The translations under genes and the position numbers were made by a program. From Lineolata rhizophorae (Eukaryota; Ascomycota; Dothideomycetes; Lineolatales; Lineolataceae): DNA of 64,000 nt. Below are positions 24,193 through 35,100 of the stretch, in pieces. Under the pieces are notes generated by a model. The model worked only from the letters and a program-made list of their open reading frames with translations. It was not told the DNA's origin and did not search any database. The first letter of the stretch is position 1. Each line of letters opens with the position of its first letter. The DNA is taken from assembly GCA_010093515.1 (NCBI GenBank), contig MU001678.1, positions 328,931-392,930 of the forward strand. Reading direction: 5' to 3'.

Positions 24193-26429
24193 TTAGCCTT
24201 CGGCTTCGAGCGTGTCGTAGCTGTTAGACTTATGCTTGGGCTCGAAGCGGAAGTTAGGATGAGCCGGGCCGAGGAACATTTCACTAGAGCGCAGTTAGCA
24301 AGAATAGCAAGGGACAAGACTGGCCGTGAAAGCGACGGTTTGAGGTTTCTTCCCCCGCAATTCCCGGAAGAATAATAGAACCAATCAACGGCAAACAGCA
24401 GATAAAATAGGCAGCAGGAATAAAAGAAAAATACGTACCTAATCTTGATCCAGTCCTTATAATTGTCGCTCGCCAAAAGCGTCTCCATCTCATTCCTCCC
24501 CCGATACAACGGCGGGCGCTCATTGATCCTCGGCGGCAGCCTCTCCAGCAGCCCCACGGGGACATAGCGATGATGAAAATTAAGCCACTCTAGCAAGAAC
24601 CGCCTCGTCTGTCCTACACCCATCTCATCCGCACCCCAGTGCTCCAGGCCCCACTTCGCAAACTGTTCCACGTAGCCCAGCCTCTCGCTCGCGCTCTTGT
24701 CCAGATACTGGCCGGTGGCGATCTCCTCGAAGACCCACGGCTTGATCAGCGCGCCGCGCGCCACCATGACGGCGTCGACGCCGCTCTCGCGCAGGTGCTC
24801 GCCGTAGTCGGCGTGCGAGAAGACGTCGCCGTTGCCGACGAAGAAGACGCGGCCGCCGTTGGGCAGGTCGCGCTCGTCGGGCTCGCGCGCCGTGTCCGCT
24901 GTGGCGGCGCGCTCTACGTGGATGCGCCGGATCAGCGCCGCGCAGTCGGCGATGTAGCCCCAGTCCGCCGTGCGCGTGTAGCGCTGCATCTTGCTGCGGC
25001 CGTGGAGGGTGATTGCCGCGACGCCGGCCCCGGCCTCTCCGCGCGCCCGCGCCTCGGGCCCGCCCAGCGCGAAGCGCGTCACGAGCCGGTGCGCCACCGG
25101 CGCCGCCTCCCGCGGGCCCATGCGGATCTTCACCGTCACGGGAACCTCGCCGCTCACGGCGGACATGCCACGCAGCATCTTTTCAAGCTTGCCGCGCGTG
25201 TCGAGCAGGGCCGCACCGGCGCCTAGCCGCGTCACGGCGTCGAGAGGGCAGCCGACATTTAGGTCGACGGCGCGCAAGGACGGGCAGAGCGTCGTGAGGA
25301 CCTCGGTCGTTTTGAGGGCGATCCAGGGCTTGTTTGCGGCGATTTGGGCGCCGAATTTGGTGTCTTTTGCATTGTCGTAGCCCGTTGGGAAGCGAAGAAT
25401 CGTGCCATTCTTCATAGAGCCGTTGCTGGCGCTGGTGCTGGCGGACTCGGTGCTAAGAAGGCTGGGTGATAGCGTGGGTGGTACGGCTTCGCTGGCATGC
25501 GCTTTCATGAGGGCCCATTCGGACTTCTCGCCTTGAAGGAGGGGAAGACCCATGGCCATTTCGGACCAGGTGGCTTGAGCACCGAGGGATACGCATAGGC
25601 GGCGGAAGGGTAGATTGCCTTGAGTGGTGAGCGGGGCGAGGATGGGCATGTCAGGGCCGTAGTAGAGGCGGCGTTTCTCCGAGGGGAGGAACGGAGGCTC
25701 GACATATTGGGCGCGATTGTCGTGCTTTGCTTGATCTTGCCCGTCCGCATCTTTCGTCTTGGTATTGTCCTTTTTCTTGTCGTCTTCGTCTTCTTCGCCG
25801 TCCTCGTCGCCCTCGTCCGCCTTTGCGTCACGCTCGAGCTGGTACATCTCGGCCAGATACTCAAGATATTTGTCCGACTTCTCCGCCTTGAACTTCTTCC
25901 TCGACAAGCGCATCTTATCCTCCAAACTAACAACATTCAGGACACCCATGTCGCCCACTTTCCCATCCCCCTCCTCGACAAACCTCTTCTTCCGTTCCTC
26001 GTCCTCCACAAGTACCAAGCCCCCCTCGTCCATCTCGCGCGAATGGCTCCCCACAAACCGACACTTCCACCCCGCGTTGCACGCACCGCGCACCGCCCAT
26101 ACGGGACACGTCCCGCCCAGCGTGTCCAGGTCCGCGCGCTTCCCCTCGCGCAGGTACCGCCGCAGGTCGTGCTCGAACTTGCACTTGGACCCGAACTTGC
26201 ACTCCTCAGGCGCGGACTCGGGAGCGAACGTTCGCGTCGAGCACAGCTGCAGCACGTCCCGCGAAGATCCGAAGGTCCGGTTCGTGTTTTGCCCGCGCTC
26301 CTTCTTCTTGTTAGGCTTCGTGTTGCGGCCGCCGCTGCGGCCGCCGGCGGTCCCGGGTTTTTCGTCGTAGCCGGCAGCCTCGACGGCGTCATCGGTCGAG
26401 ACCGGGGGTTCGGTTGGCTTGTCGTCCAT
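24193..26429 (-). CDS. DUS3: tRNA-dihydrouridine(47) synthase Dus3, spliced (2 exons, 693 aa)
   Basis: Exons 26429-24439 and 24283-24193 join in phase. Two CCCH-type zinc fingers precede the catalytic part: C63, C77, C83, H87 and C108, C117, C123, H129. After an acidic/lysine-rich linker (about 200-240), the flavin TIM barrel starts at [25 protein letters not shown] holds the catalytic cysteine (C394), KIRMG and ITLHGRSK (H476) are FMN/tRNA contact motifs, and [10 protein letters not shown] and [10 protein letters not shown] complete the barrel. The second exon supplies [21 protein letters not shown], the typical Dus3 tail, confirming the intron. The enzyme reduces U47 of the tRNA variable loop to dihydrouridine using NADPH. 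Family length fits. Divergent from the BAP31-like gene across about 800 bases. Confidence 0.95.
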
Positions 26430-27231
26430 GATGCGGGGAAGGAGGAATCTTTTAATATTTCTCTACGGGTTAGTATTTTGTCGGATGAGCGTGCTGCTGT
26501 TGACCCTTCTCTTTTTCGTGACGAGGACGGTTGGTCTCGGAAACTTTTTCGTTCTGGACTCACTCGGATTTGATTGGGGCGACGCCTCGTAGCAGAGGCA
26601 GGGAGGCTGAAGACGAGTTGTGCTGTCCAGTTTTTAACCGCTTGGCCGGCGACTCCTCGAATTCACCATGGTGGGAGGACCTTGTCTCTTCGCCATTGGC
26701 AGGCGGAGTGGAAGGCGTAGGTTGTTTGCCTGCCATTGTGGTCTAAAAGTGAGCTGTGTCCGGAGTTCCGCGGTGCCCGAGAAAGAAGTGAAAGTCACAG
26801 AGCAAAGCAATTTTCGGCGGAATCTTGAAAGTCCCTTGGGCCCCTCGGGGAGAGGACTGAAAAGCGTCAAAGTGCCGAAAAGAGCAAGGTTCGCGGGCTA
26901 GCGCGAGGTCACGTGCAAGGCGAGTGGCGGTGGCCGATGACGCACGAGGTGTGGCGCTGTGGCTTGCCTGCAAACGCGGACGGCGTGCGGGTGACGTCGC
27001 GGTGCCAAGCCAGGCAGCCATCGGCGCACACGAGACCGCCTCGTTTGTCTCTCCTCGCAACACCTGGCCCCTCTGCTTTCCCACCTCTCGTCACCAGACC
27101 CATTCCGACACGCGCAACACGCCCGAACACAGGTACCCTCCTTTGGCATCTGCTCCCCCGAGAGTGCCACTCATACGCTTCGAAACCACGACCGCGTTAA
27201 ATAGCCCAAAGCGCTCATTTCACCAGCAGCC
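26430..27231. promoter_or_regulatory. Divergent promoter region of DUS3 and the BAP31-like gene
   Basis: About 800 bases separate oppositely oriented starts. No coding potential beyond shadows. Individual elements not identified. Confidence 0.45.
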
Positions 27232-28263
27232 ATGACGCTCTACTATAGCTTGGTATGCGTGCCTAGTACCCTGAAGCTCCCACCGTGCCGCCATGTTTTT
27301 CTCCCTTTCTTCCCTCCTGCCCTTCAACCTTCGCGCTCTGGAGCTTGCAGCCATGGGCCTCGTCGGCGAGCTGGTCTGGCTTTCTTTCTCTTTCCCTCAC
27401 TCCTCTTATCTCTGCCGTGTTGCTTGCCGTTTGTTTCCTCTCGCGCTTCGAATGGACCCGATTATGATGCTAACATTACTGCCTGCTCCTAGGTGTTCGC
27501 CCTCCTGGTGTTGGAGATGGTCGTCTTCATGTCCTTGATCGTGCCTTTGCCGTTCAAGCTGAAGCGCAAGCTCTTCGCCTTTATTTCAGAGAGCCCGCTT
27601 ATAGCGCGGTTACAATACGGGCTGAGGGTATGTTTGTGCCTGTCACACCCAGCTAGCGGGGTAGCGGTCGCTAATGAAAACGTGCCTTCTAGATCACGTT
27701 CATATTTATCCTGATCCTCTTCCTTGACAGTGTCAATCGCGTCTATCGCGTGCAGACGGAGCTGTCGTCCCTCTCTAAAGACTCACAGCACGCCGCGTAC
27801 GTCTCGACTGCCCTTTCCCTGATTCTCACTGGCCAAGTCCCGCCGATCTTAGCTCATACTGACATCTCCCCTTTCGCATAGTGCAACCATGATCGGCTCC
27901 GAGCGCATGGAAGTCCAGGCCCGCAAATTCTACTCGCAGCGGAACATGTATCTCTGTGGCTTCACGCTCTTTCTCTCCATTATCCTGAACCGCACCTACA
28001 TGATGATCCTGGAGACGCTCCGGCTCGAGGACGAGATCAAGCGGCTCAAGGGCGACCCTGCCTCCAAGAACAGCAAGGACTCAGCCGCGCTTGGCAGCGC
28101 GGGCCAGGCCGGCGAAATCGGTGCCCTTAAGAAAGAACTCGCTCAGAAGGAGCGTGATATCGAGAACCTGAAGAAGCAATCCGAGGGCTTGACCAGGGAG
28201 TACAATCGCATGGGCGACCAGGTCTCTGGGAAGGCGGACGAGACGCCCAAGAAGGATCGGTAG
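27232..28263 (+). CDS. BAP31-like ER membrane protein (Yet family), spliced (4 exons, 213 aa)
   Basis: Exons 27232-27252, 27493-27627, 27693-27796 and 27882-28263 give 214 codons. The start MTLYYSLVFALLVLEM, followed by PLPFKLKRKLF, is the hallmark of the BAP31/Yet1-Yet3 family. Three membrane segments are visible: residues about 4-24, about 47-66 (ITFIFILILFLDSVNRVY), and about 105-130 (MYLCGFTLFLSIILNRTYMM). The C-terminal cytosolic third is a charged coiled coil (about residues 135-205). The protein ends KKDR, which fits the KKxx COPI retrieval signal, so ER residence is well supported. Family role: cargo sorting and chaperoning of membrane proteins at ER exit; yeast Yet proteins associate with the translocon. 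The tiny first exon of seven codons was placed by phase and family start. Confidence 0.93.
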
Positions 28264-29234
28264 ACCGGTCAACGCTGTGCTGGGCAGGCCGCATTATGCT
28301 CCAAGGCCAGATTTGTGACGGGAGAGAATTGATGTTGGTATGCCCCGGGTCTTGAGTTGCTGTTCAGCTTCGGTGTCGGTCTTGCGGATCGATTGTAGTG
28401 CAGACGGTGGTAGAGAATCTGGGAGCCACTGTGGTGAGAGATTCTGACGCGGCAGTGTGTGCTTCTAAGTGCATGCTTTCATCCAAAGCAAAGAAAAGCT
28501 CTGTGTGTTCTGGTGTATGGTAATGCATTACGCAGCTTACTCCTATGTTTCTATACTGGATCACCCCAGATGAATAGAATTATTATCAGTTTCTTTCATT
28601 TCCCCTTCTCCCACAGGGTACGGACCGCACACATCCATTTCTCGGGTAGTTCTGGTGGAATTCCGGTAGCAACAATTGGTTGATTAGGTGCGTGCTTGGA
28701 CGCCCCAGGGCGCCATGCCAAGATAGGCCCAACTAAAAGTCGACATGAGCTCTCGCCTCTCCTGCGCATCTACCAACTCTTGTTCGCGCCGCGTTGTGTC
28801 TTCTCGGCTACCGAAGTCTTGATGGACTTGTCCACGGACAGCAGGTACAGAAATAAGTACATGAGTGTTTGCATACCGATTATCGGCTTGCGCGTTCCTG
28901 GTCTTTACTGTCACTCCCTCCGAGTTGTAACGCATGGATTAGTGTCGAGCCCCGCCCTAATCTACAGCTCTAGTCTCTCGCGCCCTTCGCTTTCTGTAGC
29001 CCCATTCCCGTCTCCTTTGCCTTTAGTGCCCCCCCCACAGGACCCCGGTGCGATGTAGCCCCCCAAATGCCACCGAAGCGGGGCTCTAGCTCGTACGACA
29101 CGCGCGACTTGTTGCGTTTATTAGCTACCTACTCTCTACAACACCAGTACAGTGCCGATCAGCGTCCGTCCCTTGACTCTTATTAGACCGTATAAATATC
29201 GTCTATAGTCTCGCAAATCGGCGCGAATTGAGCC
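28264..29234. other. Intergenic between the BAP31-like gene and the amidase gene
   Basis: No gene recognised. It contains the BAP31-like 3' end and the promoter of the downstream + strand amidase gene. Confidence 0.4.
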
Positions 29235-31513
29235 ATGGCGGCGGACAAGCAGAACGGGGAGCAGCACCAGCAACAAGAGCAAGAAGAGGACGTGAAATGG
29301 ATCAATTACCCCACGCCGGAACTGGTCGAGGATGTCAATTTCACGCCGATCCCGCCGCCCAAAAATCCAGTCATTCGGGGCTATGCGCTGCAGATTGGTG
29401 CGTCTGTGTGAGTCTGAGTCTCATTTCCAAGGGCGGGTAGCACCAGTTCCTCAGGACAAACTAGTGGCGCTACCTGGATGTGCGGAACAATCTTTTCCTC
29501 TCCCTTATTTTCATCTCTTCTGGTTTCACCGTCAAATGTCCTAGTCGAACGTGCAACATGATCCGTATACACTCAGCTAGCTACATGGCTAACCGCTTGC
29601 CCTTCCATCCCCCCAACACAGCATCTGCGCCCTCCCTCCCATCCAGACATTTTTATACAACAACACCTCCTTCGGCTCCACCCTCGCCAGCATCCCCGGC
29701 ATCGACGCCCTCCCGCCTACTTTTTACCCCGCCGTGATCCCCTCTCCAGCTTCATTTTCCTCATCTACCCCCACCACATCTTCCCCTTTACCCTTCGCCG
29801 CCGCCGACCTCCGTCCCGCGCCCGCCGTCGACCCAACCACCCGCTACTGGTCCGTCGGCGACTACCACGCCGCCTACGTCTCGGGCTGCCTTACGCCCTC
29901 CGCCGTCGTCGAGTTCCTCCTTCCCCAGGTCGACCGCTCCGCCTCGGCGCACCGCTCCACACACGCCGTCGCCTTCGTGCAGACGCGGGCGGACTTGGCG
30001 CGCGCGGCGGCCGCGGCGAGCACGGAGCGGTTCCGCGCGGGGAAGGCGCGGGGCGTGCTGGACGGGGTGCCCGTGGCGGTGAAGGATCAGGTGGACATCA
30101 GGGGCTATGGGACGACGATGGGGACAGCAAGGGATTGGTGTAATGGGGGGAAGGGGGGCGAGAAGGGGGATGAGGGCGAGACGTCGTGGTGCGTGAGGAT
30201 GTGGGAGGAGGCCGGGGCGGTGGTGGTGGGGAAGACGAATATGCATGAGATCGGGCTTGGTGAGTGTGTTTAAAGTTTGGGCACTTCTTTTTGGGCATCA
30301 GGGGACGAGTTAGGGTTAGGGTTGAGATTAGGGTTGAGGCGTGGAATGAGGCTTTCATTAGGTATATACCACTTTCGCTGACGTGCGCTCGACAGACACC
30401 ACCAACAACAACCCCAATCTCGGCACACCCCGCAACCCTTTCAACCCTAACTACTACACTGGCGGCTCGTCGGGCGGCAGCGGCTACGCCGTCGCGACAG
30501 GTCTCGTCCCCATCGCGCTCGGCTGCGACGGCGGCGGCTCCACCCGCATCCCCGCCGCCTACTGCTCGCAATTCGGGCTGAAGCCGACGCACGGCCGCGT
30601 CTCCATCTCGCCGTCGGTGTCGCTGGCCTACTCGACGAGCGTGTCGGGGCCCCTCGCCGCCAACATGACGGATCTAGAGGCGGCCTGGCGCGTCATGTGC
30701 ACGCCGGACCCGGGCGAGGCCGTGAGCGAGCTGTTCCGCGCGCCGCGGCGGCCCTCGCCGTCGGCGGGCGAGGCCCGCCCGAAGCTTCTGGGCGTGTTCC
30801 GCGACTGGGTCGACCGCGCCGACCCGCCCGTCAGGAAGCTGTTCGACGCGGCGCTGGCGCACTTCACGACGCGGCTCGGGTACGCCGTCGTGGACGTGGG
30901 CATCCCGCTGGTGCCGGAGGGCCAGGCCGCGCACGCGCTGACCATCCTGTCGGAGGTGTCGAGTGTCTGGGCGGCGCCGGACCGCGCGCCCGTCCTCGCC
31001 CCGGCCGGCCGCGTGCTCGTCGCCGTGGGCGCCAGGATCCCGGCGCGCGACTTCGCCCGCGCCCAGAAGCTGCGCACCCGCTTGATGCGCCACCTCGCCG
31101 CGCTGTTCGCGAGGCATCCGGGCCTGGTCATCGTCACGCCCACGACGCCCAACGCCGGCTGCCACATCGCCGGCGGCGAGGCGGATCTGAGGCGCGGCGT
31201 CAGCAACGGGAACGCGTCGGTTAGGAGCATGGAGTTTACGTGGATGGCGAACCTGCTGGGGTTGCCAGGGCTCAACGTGCCCATGGGGTATGTGGAGCCG
31301 GTGGGCGGAGAGGGAGGTGAAGTGCCTGTGGGGTTGATGGGGATGTCAGAGTGGGGGAAGGATGACGAGTTGATTGAGTGGGGGTTTGATGGGGAGAGGT
31401 TTTTGCATGACGGGCTAGAGGGGGGAAGGAAAAGGCCCGAAGGGTGGGTCGATGTGTTGGGGTTGGCGGGAGAGAAGATGAGGGAGAGCGTTTCGGGAGA
31501 GAGCCAAGGATAA
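29235..31513 (+). CDS. Amidase-signature hydrolase, spliced (3 exons, 642 aa)
   Basis: Exons are 29235-29407, 29622-30259 and 30396-31513. The GTGAGT donor at 29408 was preferred to an earlier GT at 29398, because only it keeps the frame with exon 2. The amidase triad is visible: K212 in VPVAVKDQVDIRG, the cis-serine S295 in GGSSGGS, and the nucleophile S319 in GGGSTRIPA, with the 24-residue Ser-Ser spacing seen in FAAH-type enzymes. A Gly-rich stretch and GLKPTHGRVS follow as expected. Members hydrolyse amides such as fatty acid amides, indoleacetamide or simple amides; the substrate cannot be told from sequence. The N-terminal about 120 residues contain a helical region (YALQIGASVICALPPIQTFLYNN) that may associate with membrane, but no clear signal peptide. 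Fully formed active site, so probably functional. Confidence 0.92.
30310..30336 (+). repeat. Short telomere-like (TTAGGG) repeat inside amidase intron 2
   Basis: Two perfect TTAGGG hexamers in tandem, then a degenerate unit and one further TTAGGG, lie within the 136-nt intron 30260-30395. TTAGGG is the telomeric unit of most filamentous ascomycetes. Four units or fewer could be chance. Confidence 0.6.
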
Positions 31514-32141
31514 GAGTGGTTTCAGATGACTCTTGTTGTTGCTGATTTTGGAAAGTTCTTGGTGTTTCGTTACTTGTATCTACCGTGCAGATTATTCTGA
31601 CTACCATCTGGGAAATAGCCCTCTAATCGAGTCCTAAACCATATCCGAAGTACCACATATCTGCAAGGTCTTGCTCAGCTCTTTAGTTGAATCACCACCA
31701 GTATTAAAATAATGGCGTAGGCATTATCAAATACTGCATTGGGTTGAAGGCATCTATTACGGGTGGTCTAGCCCAGTCAATGATAAGAACACATCTGCGT
31801 CACTTGCGAACAGAACATTTGAAGTACAAAAGCTTGATCTTTAGACATTGCCACTACTTTTGGTAGCTTATGGTGTTATATACAGAACAAACCAGAAATT
31901 AGAAATTGATGAGAAACTCTCAGGTATGAAGTGAGATCCCCCCAGGTTTAGTGTATAAGCCAACAATGCTCTAATAAAATGTAAAAGATAATCACCCACC
32001 CTTGCCATGCAATAAACAAAAGCAAATAAAGTGCCCCAATCATATCTATAGAGATGAAAACACAAACGAAAGATTCTGAAACTTGGAAATGATTGTCCCC
32101 ATAAACTTTCCCTCTTCCTAAATCCCTAGATATCACCCTAC
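31514..32141. other. Intergenic, convergent 3' ends of the amidase gene and gtb3
   Basis: AT-rich sequence between two stops. Only 3' untranslated regions are expected. It marks the left edge of the GAG cluster. Confidence 0.5.
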
Positions 32142-35100
32142 TCAAACCACGTGATTCGCATAGTTGTTACGGTAGTAGTAGTCGTCCTCCATATTCCGCA
32201 CCTCCCTAAGACTGCTCGGCCGGTAAGGTGTCGATCCACCCGACACGCCCGGCCTCGTAAAAGCCTTAGGCGTGGTCCCCTTCGGGTCATCGCCGTCTAA
32301 ATTGACCATTTCATACCCATCGTAACTGCCCCGCCGCGAGCTGGCCGGCGTGCTGTCGAAAGTGCTGATGTGGCCACTACCGCGCGCGCCAGGAGCACCG
32401 CGGATGAGCCCCGAGATGCCCGGGTCGTCCCACATGGAGCTGAAGGAGGTGGCGTGGGAGGAGTGCTTGAGCCAGGTTGGCCGCGGGTGCGCCATCTTCT
32501 GGAGCTGGTCATCCGTGTAGTCGCCCGTGAGGTACGCGGGTGCCTTCTGGAAGCCGGAGCTGCGCACGGGCATGTCGTTGGCGCCGGGCGTGCTGCCGGC
32601 GCGCATCTCGTAGTGCGCCTTGCCGATCCAGAGCATCTGCTCGTGCTCCCGCAGGTACCGCTCGCCGCTGAAGGCTTTCTGCACGATCTCGCGCGCCATC
32701 AAGCCCAACTTGCGCCGCTGCTCGGTCTTGTCGTACATGCGTTGCGTGATGATGGCAACGTCTTGAGGGGTGGGATTGACGGGAAGCGTGGGTGCCGGGC
32801 GCCCGGGCTCGTCCTCGGCGTACGGTGCCCATTCGCCGATCATGGCGAGCATCTCAATCTGGGCCCGGGCAATCGAGCGCGGGTCGTTGGGCGCTACGAC
32901 GGAGCTGTACCGCGCGCCGGTGTCCCGATCTGTGAGAATACTCAGGGAGGCGCCCACATCGGTACAAACGACAGGAGCTCCGGTAAGAGCTGCCTCTCCG
33001 AGCGCCAGAGGAAGACCCTCCGAGACAGATGAGTTCAGGAATACCCAAGTGTTGGCGAGGACCATTCCCGGGTCGGCCGTTCCCTTCAGGGTTACATTGC
33101 TGCCGATGCCTTTGCAGGCAACGATCTCCTGGCACTCCGATGAGTAGATGGGCGATTTGTTAAGCGCGCCGTACACGTCCAAGTTGTACTCGCTAAAGCC
33201 CCACTCGTTCACAATGATGTCGGCGGCAAGCAAGGCTGTCTTGATGTCCTTGGCAAACCAAAGATGGCTCAGCATAGTTACGGTTGGCTTCTTGCTCTGG
33301 ATTTCCTTGACAGGGGCGAATTTCTGTTGAATGCGTTAGCTTAGTTACATAAATCTAGGAATGGGCTAGTGCAAACCTTCATATCCTCTATACCATTAAC
33401 AATGGGATCGATCTTGCGGCGGAAAGTGTTGCGGTGCTCAATTGTGCCTTGAGCTGTACCAATTTCCGTCTCCCAGCCAGGATTGAAGAAATCAGCGCAC
33501 GGTAGGATTTGGTCCGCATGATAGAGGGTGAGCATGGAGGTGAGGCGCAATAGACCAAGCAAGGAGTTCCGCATGAACGGCGGCAGCGTGCACATTGCAG
33601 ATGAGAGATAAAGGTTGGTTTCACGCCAGGAAATAGCGTGGTCCCAAATGGCGAGAGTCGAGCCGCGCTTGATCTTGCACACGATGCCATACGCCGCCGA
33701 GGTGCTATGATGTGATGCTTGGAACACCGCTGGGATCCGTTCCGGGATTGGTATCGAGAAGATGAAGAGATATCTAAACCAAAGGTCTAAGGCTGTGTCA
33801 AAGTGGCCGATCGTCGGGTGTTCACAATCAAACCATTCCGATGCGGGCTTGCAGCCTGGCATATCCTCAAGCCAGAGCCTCCGCCAGGTATCTTTGACAA
33901 TGTCGCTAGTCCACACAGCCATCCAATGCCTAGAGTTCTCAAAGAAGGTGTTCAAGTTGACAAGCGCGCGAGTGGCTTCCTTGACGTTTTGAGGTGAAAG
34001 CTCGATGGCCCTGGCGCCCTTGACTAGCGCGGTCAGAGTTGGGATGAAGTTTCTCTTGATGTCCATGATTGTCGCATCAAGCGTCATTTGGTCAATTTCG
34101 CTGTCAAGCTTATTTGAGAACCAACCGTGCACTGGCTGCATGAAATCGAGGCCCCATAGCGGCACGATTTTGAGCGACTCGACGTTTTCCTCGGTTTGGT
34201 ACTTCGGTAGCCCAAAGTCGGTGGCCGACTCGACGATCATGTGCCACCGAATAGTGTGAAGGTTGTTGATTACGTCTCGCCGACAAGCCGACACGCCGCC
34301 ACCCTCGTTTGGCCAGGTACCAGTGTCAACGGCAACCACGTGCAGCGTCTGGTCGGTATCAGGCTGGAGAGACTTGCTTCTCGTGTAGACGACAGCATCT
34401 CCACCCTGCCCGAAACTGAACAGGTCAGACATACGGATTGCGAGCGGAGTCCAAGCACTGATGTCAGAGGAGAGTTCGGCGCTCGCCATGACTGCGTCTG
34501 CATGCAGAGCTAGATGATCCTCTGCCCTGGACAAAGAGCCCCTGTCGCGGCGCTTCCAGTATTGCTTAAGGATAGGTTCGGCACGCATTAGTTGTTCGTC
34601 GAGCCAGCGAATGACGACACCGTCGAGATCATTGCGCTTCTTCCAGGCCTTCCACAGTTGAGAGCGCGACGTGGAAGTTGAGACGGGTAGCAGCTTGGTG
34701 TTAAGGCCAAATAAACGCGAGAAAATGCCGATATTGGCGGAGCGGAACTCGAGGAGTGGGTTGTCGTTGCGATAGAGCGTATGAGTGGGCTTTTTGAGCA
34801 CGCCAAGCCAATCGTGACCGATGAGATCCGGCGTCTCCGTGGGAATTCCGTTCAGCCTTGTGGTGATGCGCGGGTGGAACTTGTGGTCATAGTTCCAGTT
34901 GCACTCGTATACATCCGGGCCTTGTACAAAAGTAGCTTCTACGACTCTGTTATGCGGAATCCAGCGCTCAAGCTTCTCGGGGTGGCGAATTGGCGAAGCG
35001 CACCAGCTAACGTTGACGGTCATGTGCGGAAGGGAAAACTCCGCCCGCAGCAAGCCATCATCGAAAGTAGTGTTCTTGCGATAGTGGTACTTGAAGCGAA

